The translations under genes and the position numbers were made by a program. Source: Cysteiniphilum marinum (GTDB lineage: Bacteria; Pseudomonadota; Gammaproteobacteria; Francisellales; Francisellaceae). Taken from it: 64,000 bases of DNA. The notes under the pieces are model-generated. The model saw only the letters and a list, made by a program, of their open reading frames with translations. It did not search any database and was not told the origin of the DNA. Below, in pieces: positions 17,145 through 27,725 of this stretch; within the stretch, counting starts at the first letter, position 1, and every line of letters starts with the position of its first letter. The stretch covers positions 1 through 64,000 of the forward strand of contig NZ_JACYVZ010000004.1 of assembly GCF_014857925.1 (NCBI RefSeq). The letters run 5' to 3'.

Positions 17145-18941
17145 ATGTTAAGGAAGACTATTCTTTGTATATTTTTTATATTTAGCCTATTTAGCCTTAG
17201 CTTCTTGTACGCTGCTGATGACAATAAAAGTGATTCAAAAACACCAACTCTCGATATTGTCATTAATGGTATTAGTGATAACAAAATCACATCAAGCATT
17301 CTTGATAATATCAGCTTATCACGCTTTAAGTCGTTTGCTGTTTCTCACCCTAATCAAATGCAACTACTACTTAAAAAAAGTGATGATGAAATCAAAACGT
17401 TACTTGAGCCCTATGGTTACTATAAGCCAGTCATTACTACAGACTTTAGTGTCAAAGATAAGCTGTGGATTGCAACGTTTAATGTCAAACTCAATGAACC
17501 ATTACATATTGATGCCTTAACCGTTAATATCAATGGCTCAGGTCAACATTCTAAAATCGCTACTAAAACACTAAATGACTTACCACTAAAGCAAGGTGAC
17601 ATTCTAACGCAAACTGCTTATGAAAAATCTAAAGCATTACTGACTGATAGCTTTTTTAACGCCGGCTACCTAGATAGCGAGCTTACGGAACATGAAGTTC
17701 GCATTAATATGCTTAAATACACTGCTGAAGTTATTTTAACCGTTAATACTGGTGAGCGTTATAAGATCGGTGCCATTAATATCAAGCAACAGCGTTATGA
17801 TTATGCTGAGCGTTTTATCAATGATATTATCAAGGTCAGCATCGGTGACGCTATGTCGCAGAAAAAAATTACCAAAGCCAATAAACGTTTACAAGATAGC
17901 GGCTATTTTAGCAATGCTCAGCTTGTCCCTAAAATCTCTAAGCGCGATAAAGTTAACAAGACCGTTCCTGTCGATTTAAACTTAACCGCGGGGCATGCGC
18001 GCACTTATACTTTTGGTGTGGGTTATGGCACATTTACAGGTCCTAGGGTAAGCTTTGGCACGCTTTTTCGTCATGTTACCGATACCGGACAGCAGTTCTC
18101 CTTTAACGTCTCAGCATCTCCTGCCAATAGCACTTTTAGCACAAGCTATGTTTTTCCAGGCAAAGACCCATTACATGATAACTGGAGCCTTATTGCCGAG
18201 CAAAGCTATATTGAAACCGATACCTACAATGAGCGCCAAACTAATTTTGGCATTGCACGCACCCACAAATATGGTCATTGGCAAACCACCGTGAGTTTAC
18301 AGCAATATCTTACCAATTATGATACCGTCGCTAACCCCAATAATACCAACGGCAAATACCTCGTTCCGGCTTTAACCCTTCTATACGATGGCAGCTGGCA
18401 AAATGGCTTTTGGCGTCAAGGTTTAGTGTGGAATGAACTATTACAAGCCTCCATCAAGTCCCCACTTTCGGATCAAGATTTTATTCGTAATAGCATGAGC
18501 ATTTATTACTCACTTCCTATTAATCCTGAATGGAACCGTTTGCTATTTTCCGCGAACTGGGGATTTATTACGGTCGATAACATTCAAAATATTGCCCCTA
18601 ATTTTCGTTTTTATGCCGGTGGTGTCAACAACCTTCTGGGCTATCCCTTCTTAAGCCAAGGGCCTACAGTCAATGGCAATGTCACGGGTGGTCGCTATCT
18701 TGCCACAGGTCTTGCTGGCATTGAGCAACGCATTTATGGCAACTTCAGCTCAATGCTTTATTATAACTTGGGTAATGCTGCCAATAAGCCTAATTTTAGT
18801 GATGTTGATATTCTACGTGCGGCAGGTATCGGGCTTAGCTATAAAACACCACTTGGACCCTTTATGATATTTTTCACACGCACATTAAATCATAATAATG
18901 AACACTGGCGTTTTGATTTAAGTATTGGGATAAGCCTATGA
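17145..18941 (+). CDS. tamA: Translocation and assembly module outer-membrane protein TamA
   Basis: 598 residues. A signal peptide (cleavage after about residue 23, LYAAD) is followed by three POTRA domains (to about residue 270) and a C-terminal 16-strand barrel of the Omp85 family, with VGYGTFTGPRVS near the barrel start. TamA acts with TamB in assembly of some outer-membrane proteins and in envelope lipid transport. The stop codon overlaps the tamB start by 4 bp (ATGA), so the two are translationally coupled. Confidence 0.92.
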   Translation: MLRKTILCIFFIFSLFSLSFLYAADDNKSDSKTPTLDIVINGISDNKITSSILDNISLSRFKSFAVSHPNQMQLLLKKSDDEIKTLLEPYGYYKPVITTDFSVKDKLWIATFNVKLNEPLHIDALTVNINGSGQHSKIATKTLNDLPLKQGDILTQTAYEKSKALLTDSFFNAGYLDSELTEHEVRINMLKYTAEVILTVNTGERYKIGAINIKQQRYDYAERFINDIIKVSIGDAMSQKKITKANKRLQDSGYFSNAQLVPKISKRDKVNKTVPVDLNLTAGHARTYTFGVGYGTFTGPRVSFGTLFRHVTDTGQQFSFNVSASPANSTFSTSYVFPGKDPLHDNWSLIAEQSYIETDTYNERQTNFGIARTHKYGHWQTTVSLQQYLTNYDTVANPNNTNGKYLVPALTLLYDGSWQNGFWRQGLVWNELLQASIKSPLSDQDFIRNSMSIYYSLPINPEWNRLLFSANWGFITVDNIQNIAPNFRFYAGGVNNLLGYPFLSQGPTVNGNVTGGRYLATGLAGIEQRIYGNFSSMLYYNLGNAANKPNFSDVDILRAAGIGLSYKTPLGPFMIFFTRTLNHNNEHWRFDLSIGISL

Positions 18942-21900
18942 CAAGGCTACGTAAAACCGTTAAATGGTGCTTAATCACGCTCTTGAGTCTCATATTGATC
19001 ATTACACTGGCGCTTGGATTTTTATTATTTACCACGCCAGGATTGAAGATAACGCAAAAAATGACCAATCACTTTTTACAGCCGCTTGGCATTAGTCTTA
19101 AAGGCAATATTTCAGGTCAAATTAACCAACTCAAACTTGATGAACTTGATATTAAAAACGACACCGTCGATATTCGCTTAAGCCACGTTGAACTGTCGTT
19201 ATCATTGTGGTCTTTGATTAGTCGCCAAACGCTTGATGTTAAGCATTTATCCTTAGATAAAGTCTATGTTGATGTCAACACGCATTCAACAGATAGCGAT
19301 CACAATGATCAAGCACATGAAGATGATAGTCCTTTTAGTATGCCGCTTGCGCTCTATGCTAAAAACATCAATGTCAATGATGTACAATATTTGATGAATC
19401 AGCAATTAATCGTCTATGCTACAAGCATCAGTGCAGACGATATTAATTTAGTTGATGACAAACTAGCGCTTAACCAAGTTTCCGCCAATGTCCCCGCTTA
19501 TTCAGCCAGTGCAACGGTAAATAGCGGTTATATTATACTAAACGCGCCTTTTAAAACGCATTTAAAAGTCAATCTATCTGCCACACAAAGTGGTGCTGAT
19601 ATCAGGAGCACACAAACTCAAATCATCGGTAATTTTGCAGATAAATTTAGTATCATGAGCGATGGTATTATTCACTATAAAATGAAGCCTTACCCTTACT
19701 CACTTGTTTCAAGCTTTGATCGAGGTAAAATCGTCAATCAGCTTAAACTTGATCATCTTGCCACGATTAATAATACATTGCTATTTAATGATCAACTGGA
19801 TTGGTCAGTTAATCTTAGCTCTTTAAATCCAGCGGTACCACTCAAGTTCAACATCGGAGGCAAGCTTAATACCACTGATCATGATCTTCGACTTAAAACC
19901 AGCTTTTGTGATATTTTTAGCAACGATACTGAGTTACGTTGTCATGTAAGCCTATCTAGCAACAATGGCGTTTTTCACTTAAATCAATTCAAGCTTACTA
20001 ACCCACGTAATGATGATCGTGTGCAAATCAAACTCACGCAATCTAAACAAGATATTCAAGCACAATGGGAAGTTTTTGTGAATAATCTTAATACTTACCC
20101 TTTTAACGTCAGTGGCAACATCTATTCACAAGGAAAAATTGACATCAACGATAAGACAACCAAAGCACTCAAAATGACCCTTGATGTCCGTGACTTTCTC
20201 TATAAGCAATTTGATCTTACTAAACTTGTATTAGCTGTTGATAATCACGCATTAACATTCAATGCCGATTCTAATAAAATCTCAACACTGATTAAGATGC
20301 AATTACAGAGTCTCTCACTGTCAAAGATTACGGCGAAGCTCAATACTTTAGACTTTACTAGTAAAACCTTTAAGCAAAACTGGCATCTGACGAAAGCTGT
20401 TGATTTAGCAATTAGTCCTGATAAAAGTAGCATGAGTAATCTATGCCTTCTGGCATCCAATGATAACCATTTTTGCATCAATGCCTCATTAGCACCTAAT
20501 GCCATTGCGGTTCAAACAGTTGGTGAGATCATCCCTGCGCAGTTTATCCCTAATCTGCCTTATGGCGGTGATAGCTTTGCCTTAAGTTTCAAGGGGAACT
20601 ATTTACAACAACCTAATAGTGATCCCAAAGCCAATTTTAGTATCTCTGGACATGGCTTGTTCTTCGCTAACAACACCTCATGGTTTAAGCAATTACAACA
20701 GATTGTGCCGCTCCATCAATTATCCTATACTACTAATCTTAATACCAATCTATCACTTCAAGATCAAAAGCTCATATTAAATAGCAATATTTCCTTTCCA
20801 CAAAACACACTGTCACTTAAGCTTAATAGTGATAATTTTGATTTATATAATTTGAGCAAAGCAAACTTAACTGGTGCACTTGAGCTATCATCAACACGCC
20901 TTGATTGGGTGAGTAATTTTATCCCACAATTCCCAACATTAATTAATAAAGGTGATTTACATAGCAGCCTACAAATCACGGGCACTTTGTTTGACCCAAA
21001 CGTTGATGGTGATGTTGCACTTAAAGATGCACAAATTGAGCTACTACCATTAAATACCACCTTAGATGATATCAATGCCAATATTATGATACGCAACCCA
21101 TTGAATGCTAAGATTAACCTCACTGCTAATATCCAGAAATCACCACTAACTGTTAGTGGATTTGTTGATTTGCACGATGCCACACCAAATACCAATATTA
21201 ATATCAATGGCAAAAAACTGTTAGTGCTTAACACGCCTGATATGGAAGTCACGGTCAGCCCTACTTTACATTTCAGCCAACAAAACGGCAGCAGTAATTT
21301 AAGCGGTAATATCTTTATTAATAAGTTAATTGTTAATCTTGCTGATATGAAAAGCAGTAGTCTGCAAAATACCATTCAAAACGATGTTGTCTATGTCAAC
21401 AATAGTAATCAAGCAATACAAACACAAAAAAACACACCATTTAGCATGAATATCAATATCGATATGGGTAAGAATGCCCATGTCTCAGGGCTTGGCCTTG
21501 ACACTAATATTCAAGGCAAGTTAAACATCATTAGCCAACCAAATCAACCAATGCTTGGCGTTGGTACGCTGCAACCAGTTAATGGCGTATTTAGCGCTTA
21601 TGGTAAAACATTTAGTGTAGATCCTAAATCAACTATTCAGTTTAATAACTCGCCAGTTGGTAATCCAATGCTAGCAATTACCACATTTTACAACATTCCC
21701 ACTTCTATGAAACTAACACAATCAAATGCACCTGATACCATCGGCATTGAAATCACTGGCATGGCAAATAATCCAAAAATTCAACTGTTCTCAGATCCGA
21801 GCATGTCACAAACAGATATTCTTTCTTATATCTTATTTGGTCAAGTACTAAATAATGCCAATAGCAGCCAAACATCATCTGATGCACTATCGCAAGCAGC

Positions 21901-22228
21901 GCTTTTAATTGCGATTAATGAAGGGGGTAGTGGTGTCATTGATGAGCTTAAAGACAGACTCTCTCTTGCTGAGTTTTCACTTGGCAACTTAAGTAATAAT
22001 CCAACCAATACGACAAACAACACAACAACAGGGCAAAACAATACAGCAGTTTTCATTGGCAAACAAGTAACCTCGCGACTTTATCTAAGCTATGGTGTTG
22101 GCGTATTCACGGGTGAACAGCAAGGGATTGCTACCTTTTCACTCACACCACAATGGAAGCTCAAAGGTGAGATAACAAGCTTTGATCGTGGTGGTGACAT
22201 TCTTTATCAAACACATTCTGAAAACTAA
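18938..22228 (+). CDS. tamB: Translocation and assembly module inner-membrane protein TamB
   Basis: 1096 residues: one N-terminal membrane helix (about residues 10-32), a very long beta-rich periplasmic region of AsmA/TamB type, and the conserved C-terminal DUF490 domain (about 750-1096) ending in ...GEITSFDRGGDILYQ. It forms a hydrophobic groove across the periplasm and works with TamA in the outer membrane. It is slightly shorter than E. coli TamB (1259), as usual for this long repeat-like region. Confidence 0.92.
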   Translation: MTRLRKTVKWCLITLLSLILIITLALGFLLFTTPGLKITQKMTNHFLQPLGISLKGNISGQINQLKLDELDIKNDTVDIRLSHVELSLSLWSLISRQTLDVKHLSLDKVYVDVNTHSTDSDHNDQAHEDDSPFSMPLALYAKNINVNDVQYLMNQQLIVYATSISADDINLVDDKLALNQVSANVPAYSASATVNSGYIILNAPFKTHLKVNLSATQSGADIRSTQTQIIGNFADKFSIMSDGIIHYKMKPYPYSLVSSFDRGKIVNQLKLDHLATINNTLLFNDQLDWSVNLSSLNPAVPLKFNIGGKLNTTDHDLRLKTSFCDIFSNDTELRCHVSLSSNNGVFHLNQFKLTNPRNDDRVQIKLTQSKQDIQAQWEVFVNNLNTYPFNVSGNIYSQGKIDINDKTTKALKMTLDVRDFLYKQFDLTKLVLAVDNHALTFNADSNKISTLIKMQLQSLSLSKITAKLNTLDFTSKTFKQNWHLTKAVDLAISPDKSSMSNLCLLASNDNHFCINASLAPNAIAVQTVGEIIPAQFIPNLPYGGDSFALSFKGNYLQQPNSDPKANFSISGHGLFFANNTSWFKQLQQIVPLHQLSYTTNLNTNLSLQDQKLILNSNISFPQNTLSLKLNSDNFDLYNLSKANLTGALELSSTRLDWVSNFIPQFPTLINKGDLHSSLQITGTLFDPNVDGDVALKDAQIELLPLNTTLDDINANIMIRNPLNAKINLTANIQKSPLTVSGFVDLHDATPNTNININGKKLLVLNTPDMEVTVSPTLHFSQQNGSSNLSGNIFINKLIVNLADMKSSSLQNTIQNDVVYVNNSNQAIQTQKNTPFSMNINIDMGKNAHVSGLGLDTNIQGKLNIISQPNQPMLGVGTLQPVNGVFSAYGKTFSVDPKSTIQFNNSPVGNPMLAITTFYNIPTSMKLTQSNAPDTIGIEITGMANNPKIQLFSDPSMSQTDILSYILFGQVLNNANSSQTSSDALSQAALLIAINEGGSGVIDELKDRLSLAEFSLGNLSNNPTNTTNNTTTGQNNTAVFIGKQVTSRLYLSYGVGVFTGEQQGIATFSLTPQWKLKGEITSFDRGGDILYQTHSEN

Positions 22229-22297
22229 AAAATAACTATCCATTCAGTGCCAATATGTCTATGCTTAGCACAAATTACTCAATGTTTATAAATATCG

Positions 22298-23578
22298 ATG
22301 TCATTCTCCTCATTAGGCTTAAGCACTGCCATTTTAAATGCGCTGGCAGAACAAGGTTATAAATCACCATCTCCCATCCAGCAAAAGGCCATTCCAGCTG
22401 TTTTAAGCGGGCGTGATGTACTTGCTGCAGCACAAACCGGCACGGGTAAAACCGCCGCATTCACCTTGCCCATTTTAGAAATGTTAGCACAAGGACCACA
22501 GTCAACTGCCAATCAAACGCATGCCCTTATCTTAACGCCAACACGTGAGCTTGCTGCCCAAATAGAGACAAATATTCAAGCATATAGTACGAACTTGCAT
22601 TTGCGCTCTTGTGTTGTATTTGGCGGAGTTAAAATCAATCCACAAATGATGCGCTTACGTAAAGGGACTGATATTCTGGTGGCAACACCTGGGCGGTTAC
22701 TTGATTTATATGAACAAAATGCCATACGCTTTGATCGCTTAAAATTTTTAGTCCTTGATGAAGCCGATCGTATGCTTGATATGGGTTTTATCCATGCCAT
22801 TCGCAAAATTCTAACGCTTGTACCGAAAAAGCGCCAAAACTTGATGTTTTCAGCAACCTTTAGTCCTGAGATCAAAGCGCTTGCTAAATCTATTGTCCAT
22901 AACCCTTTAGAAATCTCAGTAAGCCCACCGAATCAAGCAGCACCCAAAGTCAAACATTGGATCGCTCCGGTTGATAAAAAACAAAAAACTAACTTACTCA
23001 TCAAACTCATTAAAACCCATAATTGGGCACAAGTCTTGGTTTTTTCACGCACTAAACATGGTGCCAATCATCTTGTTGGTAAACTCGAAAAAGCGAATAT
23101 CAAGAGTGCTGCGATTCATGGCAATAAAAGCCAAGGCGCACGCACCAAAGCATTAAGTGATTTTAAAAACAATGAAGTACAAGTATTAGTGGCAACAGAT
23201 ATCGCTGCTCGTGGCTTGGATATCAGTCAACTGCCTTGCGTGATCAACTTTGATTTACCGAATGTGCCGGAAGATTACGTCCATCGCATTGGACGCACAG
23301 GACGCGCGGGCGCCACTGGAGAGGCGATTTCTTTGGTCAGTGCCGATGAGTTCCCACAGTTAGCCGATATTGAGAGACTCTTAAAAAGAGCGCTCGAGCG
23401 CGTTATTATTGATGACTTTGATCCGGTACACAGCCTACCGCAATCTAATCCGCATAATTATAAAACCATCAAGAAAGTAACACCTAAAAAGCCAAAGATT
23501 GAACATCGCAATGGGCAAAATGCCAGACGACATCCCAAGGGTAATCGTCAAAGACAGAATCGCTCTGGCAACAAGTGA
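22298..23578 (+). CDS. rhlE: DEAD-box RNA helicase RhlE
   Basis: 426 residues. The Q motif ([19 protein letters not shown]), [29 protein letters not shown], and [10 protein letters not shown] are all in order. A short basic C-terminal tail ([12 protein letters not shown]-like) follows, typical of RhlE. It remodels RNA duplexes, often in ribosome assembly or RNA decay. Its last 31 bp overlap the 3' end of the convergent cdd gene. Confidence 0.92.
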   Translation: MSFSSLGLSTAILNALAEQGYKSPSPIQQKAIPAVLSGRDVLAAAQTGTGKTAAFTLPILEMLAQGPQSTANQTHALILTPTRELAAQIETNIQAYSTNLHLRSCVVFGGVKINPQMMRLRKGTDILVATPGRLLDLYEQNAIRFDRLKFLVLDEADRMLDMGFIHAIRKILTLVPKKRQNLMFSATFSPEIKALAKSIVHNPLEISVSPPNQAAPKVKHWIAPVDKKQKTNLLIKLIKTHNWAQVLVFSRTKHGANHLVGKLEKANIKSAAIHGNKSQGARTKALSDFKNNEVQVLVATDIAARGLDISQLPCVINFDLPNVPEDYVHRIGRTGRAGATGEAISLVSADEFPQLADIERLLKRALERVIIDDFDPVHSLPQSNPHNYKTIKKVTPKKPKIEHRNGQNARRHPKGNRQRQNRSGNK

Positions 23579-23943
23579 TCAATTGAATATTGTTGATGCT
23601 CTGTGCCATTCTGATTAAAGAGGTGAATCGCAACATCATTATCAAAAAACTCTGCCATAACTTGCCGACAAGCACCACATGGTGTGACCGGCTTTTTGGC
23701 ATCCGCTGTGACATAGATCGCTTTAAAATCGCCTTTACGCGCGCCACTGGCAACCGCTGCATTAATTGCCACCATTTCAGCACATGAACCCACGGGAAAG
23801 CTTGCGTTTTCAACGTTGACACCCTCGTGAACATCACCGTTTTTAAGCTCAACCACTGCAGCAACACTAAAATTTGAATACGGCGCATAAGCACGCTTTT
23901 TTAATGCTTGCAGCTTTTTAAATACTTCGTTTATTTCACGCAT
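23548..23943 (-). CDS. cdd: Cytidine deaminase
   Basis: 131 residues, a homotetrameric-type cytidine deaminase. It has [11 protein letters not shown], the catalytic [11 protein letters not shown] block and zinc ligands TPCGACRQ. It converts cytidine and deoxycytidine to uridine forms in pyrimidine salvage. It lies 11 bp behind leuB on the same strand and may be the last gene of that transcript. The 31-bp overlap with convergent rhlE is tail to tail. Confidence 0.93.
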   Translation of the reverse strand: MREINEVFKKLQALKKRAYAPYSNFSVAAVVELKNGDVHEGVNVENASFPVGSCAEMVAINAAVASGARKGDFKAIYVTADAKKPVTPCGACRQVMAEFFDNDVAIHLFNQNGTEHQQYSIDHLLPERFCL

Positions 23944-23954
23944 TCACAACTCGC

Positions 23955-25052
23955 TTAATAGGTTAATGCTGATTCTGTCAGTGCTCTGACAATCTTCTGC
24001 GTGATTTCTTTACTGCCTATACTTGCAGTACCACCCGCAATATCCGCGGTTCTAAAGCCTTGAGCTAAGACTTGGTCAGTTGCCTGATCGATCGCTATCG
24101 CCTCCTCATGCATACCAAATGAATAAGATAACATAAGAGCGGCTGATAGAATCTGCGCAATCGGATTAGCAATATCTCTACCCATAATATCAAAGGCTGA
24201 ACCTCCTGCAGGTTCATATAAGCCAAAGCCTTCTTTATTTAAGCTAATCGATGGTACAAGCCCTAAAGAGCCAGGCAACACCGATGCCAGATCCGATAAA
24301 ATATCGCCAAATAAATTACCCGTTACAATCACATCAAATTGCGCAGGGTTCAACACTAGCTGCATTGCTGCATTATCCACATACATATGCTTCAAGGTCA
24401 CATCTGGGAAGTTTTTTGCTTCTTCATTAGCGATATCACGCCAAAGTCTTGAGGTATCTAATACATTGGCTTTATCAATAGAGCTCAAGATCTTGCGCCT
24501 TTCACCCGCGCGCTTAAAGGCAGCTCTAACAATATGTCGAATCGTCTGCTCATCATACTCGGCAACATCCGTAGCACAGCGTATACCTTCTTTATTGACA
24601 AAGCGCTTATGCTCACCAAAGTAAATATCTCCTGATAACTCACGAAAGATCTCAATATCAGCACCATTGACAATGCGTTCATTCTTGATAGGGCTATTAT
24701 CTTTTAATGCCGGAAACATTTTAATCGGACGAATGTTCACCCCAAAATCAAACGTTTTGCGTAAGGCTAAAATGCTCTTTGCCTCACAACCCTGCCATTT
24801 AGGATCATTTTGCGCATCGACCGCCCCCCCCACTGAACCAAATAAAATGGCATCTGCAGATTTGCAAATATCAATGGTTTGTTTCGGGCAATGCTCAGCA
24901 TAAACATCAAAGGCGGCACCACCAATCAAAGCTTCTTTATACGTAAATTCGTGGTTGTATTTATTGGCAACTGCATCTAGTACATCAATGGCACACGCCA
25001 TTACCTCAGAACCGATACCATCCCCTGCTAAAATTGCGATTGTTTTCTTCAT
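23955..25052 (-). CDS. leuB: 3-isopropylmalate dehydrogenase
   Basis: 365 residues. It begins KKTIAILAGDGIGSEV (the family start) and contains the NAD site region GSAFDIMGRDIANPIAQI. It oxidises and decarboxylates 3-isopropylmalate in leucine synthesis. It is separated from leuD by three unrelated genes, although leuB usually directly adjoins leuC/D. Confidence 0.95.
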   Translation of the reverse strand: MKKTIAILAGDGIGSEVMACAIDVLDAVANKYNHEFTYKEALIGGAAFDVYAEHCPKQTIDICKSADAILFGSVGGAVDAQNDPKWQGCEAKSILALRKTFDFGVNIRPIKMFPALKDNSPIKNERIVNGADIEIFRELSGDIYFGEHKRFVNKEGIRCATDVAEYDEQTIRHIVRAAFKRAGERRKILSSIDKANVLDTSRLWRDIANEEAKNFPDVTLKHMYVDNAAMQLVLNPAQFDVIVTGNLFGDILSDLASVLPGSLGLVPSISLNKEGFGLYEPAGGSAFDIMGRDIANPIAQILSAALMLSYSFGMHEEAIAIDQATDQVLAQGFRTADIAGGTASIGSKEITQKIVRALTESALTY

Positions 25053-25074
25053 TTTTTAAGCACCTTCTACTTAT

Positions 25075-26232
25075 CTATAATTCATCATTCCATAACCGCT
25101 GTAAGAATACTTGCCAAGGCAGAATTAAAATTCCACTTGGTAAAGCTCTAACTTCCTGATCCAAGCTTACCACATAAGCTTTGGAATTTGGGTGTTCATC
25201 TTTAAATGCTTTAAGTCCCTTAATATCAGCACTACGCACATGTTTTGAGATCTTTATTTCTACTGCTATTTCTGCATGATTTATGACAAAGTCCACCTCA
25301 AGTCCAGTTTTAGTTCGCCAATATTCTATTGGATAATCTAATTCGTTATAGCCGCGAAAAGCAATTAACTCCATTAAAATAAAATGTTCAAATATTTTAC
25401 CTGCTCTATCTCCTTGTAGCGTAGTCAAGTATTGACCAGTCAACTGATTAAAGACACCTGTGTCAAACAAATAAAACTTTACCGTTTTTGACAAAATATC
25501 TCGCGTAACTTTTTTATTATAAGGCTTTATTTCGTAACCAATCAATGTGTCATACAGTATTTGAAAGTATGCTTTTACTGTTTTTTGGTCCACTGCACAA
25601 TCAGCTGCAATCTTAGTGTAATTTAACAATTCACCACTACAAAAAGCAGCAGCATCCAAGAACTTAGCAAATCCTGATAGGTTTCTTACCAGTCCCTCCG
25701 CTTGAATTTCCTCTTTTAAATACTCTTGCACATATGCTCGTAGAGATCGCTTGACATGAATAGCCTCTGCATCATAAATTCTTGGCAACAACCCATGATT
25801 TAATGCTTTTAATAAATCAAATTCTGGTATTTCAGCGCTTGTCAAAGGAAAGCATTCAAAGCGCCAAGCTCTACCACCTAGCAAATTTGCTCCTCCTCGT
25901 TTAAGTTTGCGAGCACTTGAACCACAGAGAATAAAGGCTATCTGTTGTGATTCTATTAGATAGTGCACCTCATCTAATAAAGCTGGCACTTTTTGTACTT
26001 CATCAATAATAACAGGCAAGCTTCTTTGCTCTTTCGGAAGCCCAGCAATCACTTCACGAAGCGTTCCAGGGTACTTTTTATAACGCTCATAAACATCGGA
26101 TAATAAAAGATCAATTTTGTACGAGTCAGGGAACGCTTGCTTTAAATAGGTAGATTTGCCTGTTTGTCTTGCGCCCCATAAAAAGGCACTTTGCTCCTGA
26201 GGTAAAGATAAATTTATTTTTCTTTCATACAT
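25075..26232 (-). CDS. AAA ATPase with DUF4143 (ATP-binding protein)
   Basis: 385 residues. An N-terminal P-loop domain (Walker A GARQTGKST near residue 20, Walker B PVIIDEVQ) is followed by a C-terminal DUF4143 region with a nuclease-like EVDFVINHAEIAVEIK block. This family is patchily distributed, moves horizontally, and has no settled function. It lies inside the leucine gene cluster between the DUF4440 gene and leuB, on the same strand. Confidence 0.85.
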   Translation of the reverse strand: MYERKINLSLPQEQSAFLWGARQTGKSTYLKQAFPDSYKIDLLLSDVYERYKKYPGTLREVIAGLPKEQRSLPVIIDEVQKVPALLDEVHYLIESQQIAFILCGSSARKLKRGGANLLGGRAWRFECFPLTSAEIPEFDLLKALNHGLLPRIYDAEAIHVKRSLRAYVQEYLKEEIQAEGLVRNLSGFAKFLDAAAFCSGELLNYTKIAADCAVDQKTVKAYFQILYDTLIGYEIKPYNKKVTRDILSKTVKFYLFDTGVFNQLTGQYLTTLQGDRAGKIFEHFILMELIAFRGYNELDYPIEYWRTKTGLEVDFVINHAEIAVEIKISKHVRSADIKGLKAFKDEHPNSKAYVVSLDQEVRALPSGILILPWQVFLQRLWNDEL

Positions 26233-26274
26233 AAAAACCTCACTAACACGGAATTCAGTCCATCAAAGTATAAC

Positions 26275-26287
26275 TTATCCGGAATAA
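26275..26287. promoter_or_regulatory. Near-palindrome upstream of the AAA ATPase gene
   Basis: TTATCCGGAATAA, a palindrome with one extra base, lies about 43 bp upstream of the ATPase start on its 5' side. Such TTATCCGGATAA-like sites are, as far as I recall, common upstream of DUF4143 ATPase genes and may be an operator. This is a weak call. Confidence 0.3.
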
Positions 26288-26393
26288 AGTGAAAGTAAAA
26301 ATTAATCTTAATTGACACACATTTTATAACCAAAGCCTTTAATATCTCTCAAAACCGTTCACCAAAATACTCCGCACCCACTTCCCACAAGGA

Positions 26394-26744
26394 CTATTGC
26401 ACTGGAGTTCCTTGGTGAAAAATCAATTTCCATTCATTTGATTTTTTAACCCAAATTGAGCTGCGATTCGCTCGAAGCTTTGCATTTCCAACCTCACTAA
26501 CATAGGTCACTTGCTTAATATTCTCGCCAATATCATGCACTTGAAAGTTTTCAAGTGGAAGCTTCGCTTTAATTTCCTGATAAGAATGTGCTAAGGTTTC
26601 CTCACGTGTATAAATACGTCCTGAACGCCCATACTCAAAAAAAGTTGCATCTAAAACACTGTCCATATAAGCCAAATCAAATCTTGTTTTTTCAAGCCAC
26701 AAGGATTCTTCAAGAGTTTGTAACTTTTTGTTTAGTTCAATCAT
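26394..26744 (-). CDS. DUF4440 / NTF2-like protein
   Basis: 116 residues with the small alpha+beta cone of the NTF2-like superfamily. The block YTREETLAHSYQEIKAKLPL and the end VKKSNEWKLIFHQGTPVQ match DUF4440 members. Its role is unknown; related proteins bind small ligands or have minor hydrolase-like activities. It follows the XRE gene by 6 bp and is probably co-transcribed with it. Confidence 0.8.
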   Translation of the reverse strand: MIELNKKLQTLEESLWLEKTRFDLAYMDSVLDATFFEYGRSGRIYTREETLAHSYQEIKAKLPLENFQVHDIGENIKQVTYVSEVGNAKLRANRSSIWVKKSNEWKLIFHQGTPVQ

Positions 26745-26750
26745 AAATAA

Positions 26751-27083
26751 TCAAATCGCTGATAATTTTCCATCACTAAGGCTTATTGCATAATCTAGAT
26801 TATTCTTCCTTAGCATATCTTGAATGGCAATAGTGACAAAAAAACGTTTGCTTTGCCCAAGCATTTTGGCAAACTCAATCGCCTTAGCAATAGTCAGCCC
26901 TTTTCTGTCATTTTCTATGTCTGACAACCTTGTTTTACTGATTTTAAGTACTTCATCAGCAAACATTTGCTGTGTCATATTTTCATATTCAGTTAAACGA
27001 ATATTTTTAATCAATGTACCAAAAGTCAATGGTGTTTCAAGTTGCTCATTAAGAAAATCGATAGCGTTAACGTTTCTGCTCAT
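26751..27083 (-). CDS. XRE-family transcriptional regulator
   Basis: 110 residues with a central helix-turn-helix (MTQQMFADEVLKISKTRLSDIEN, described only in part) of the Cro/CI-XRE type. No toxin gene adjoins it. A palindrome at 27117-27133 just upstream is a likely autoregulatory site. It and the DUF4440 gene form a small module placed between leuD and leuB. Confidence 0.82.
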   Translation of the reverse strand: MSRNVNAIDFLNEQLETPLTFGTLIKNIRLTEYENMTQQMFADEVLKISKTRLSDIENDRKGLTIAKAIEFAKMLGQSKRFFVTIAIQDMLRKNNLDYAISLSDGKLSAI

Positions 27084-27116
27084 AGTTTTTCACCTTCAGT
27101 TATTCGCGTCAAAATG

Positions 27117-27133
27117 TACGCCAAAAAGGCGTT
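27117..27133. promoter_or_regulatory. Putative XRE operator
   Basis: TACGCC (27117-27122) and GGCGTT (27128-27133) form an inverted repeat with a 5-bp A-tract spacer, 34 bp upstream of the XRE start. A similar motif (TACGTCAAAAAGGCACC, about 7933-7949) lies upstream of the TacA antitoxin gene, which suggests a shared type of operator. Confidence 0.45.
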
Positions 27134-27158
27134 ATCCGCAACCTCATTATCTCATTCT

Positions 27159-27725
27159 CTATTTTAGCATCGTTTCAAACCGACTAATCTCCTGATCTTT
27201 AGACAATAAATAGCCCATATCATCTTGCCCCTGAAGTAAACACTCTTTACGGAAAGGATCATAGTCAAAGTGATAAGATACCCCATCTACGGTAATGGTT
27301 TGTGTCGCTAAATCAACGGTTATGTCAAGATCTTCACTTTGTGCCTTTTCACACCATTTCTCTAATAGCTCACCATCTAAAGCAATCAATAACAAACCGT
27401 TTTTAGCCGAGTTATTGAAAAAGATATCCGAAAAAGAAGGTGCTAAAATCACATCGACACCCGCTTGTTGCAATGCCCATACAGCATGTTCTCTCGAGGA
27501 TCCACAACCAAAGTTATTACCACTGATCAGGATTCGCGCACCTTTAAATCGTGTTTGATTAAATACAAACTCAGGATCTGCTGATTTTAGACGGGTAAAA
27601 AGATGCTCGCCATAACCGGCTATCGTAGTTTGTGTTAAGTATTGTGCCGGAATAATCATATCGGTATCAACATCACTTAACCACATCGGGATCGCTTTAC
27701 TTGTTAGCGTTTGAAATGCTTTCAT
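27159..27725 (-). CDS. leuD: 3-isopropylmalate dehydratase small subunit
   Basis: 188 residues with the swivelling-domain signature [17 protein letters not shown]. It completes isopropylmalate isomerase with LeuC. Its ATG overlaps the leuC stop codon by 4 bp (ATGA). Confidence 0.95.
   Translation of the reverse strand: MKAFQTLTSKAIPMWLSDVDTDMIIPAQYLTQTTIAGYGEHLFTRLKSADPEFVFNQTRFKGARILISGNNFGCGSSREHAVWALQQAGVDVILAPSFSDIFFNNSAKNGLLLIALDGELLEKWCEKAQSEDLDITVDLATQTITVDGVSYHFDYDPFRKECLLQGQDDMGYLLSKDQEISRFETMLK

Noticed and set aside
20764-21375. 203-codon minus-strand frame inside tamB
   Set aside because: It lies entirely opposite a clear TamB reading frame and has a low-complexity, antisense-like composition.
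23484-23894. 136-codon minus-strand frame overlapping cdd and rhlE
   Set aside because: It overlaps cdd in another frame; cdd has full catalytic motifs, the other frame has none.
27084-27158. Small frame ending in an ATGA overlap with the XRE gene, possibly a toxin remnant
   Set aside because: Only about 24 codons, no recognisable toxin residues. The palindrome in the same DNA explains it better as a promoter/operator region.
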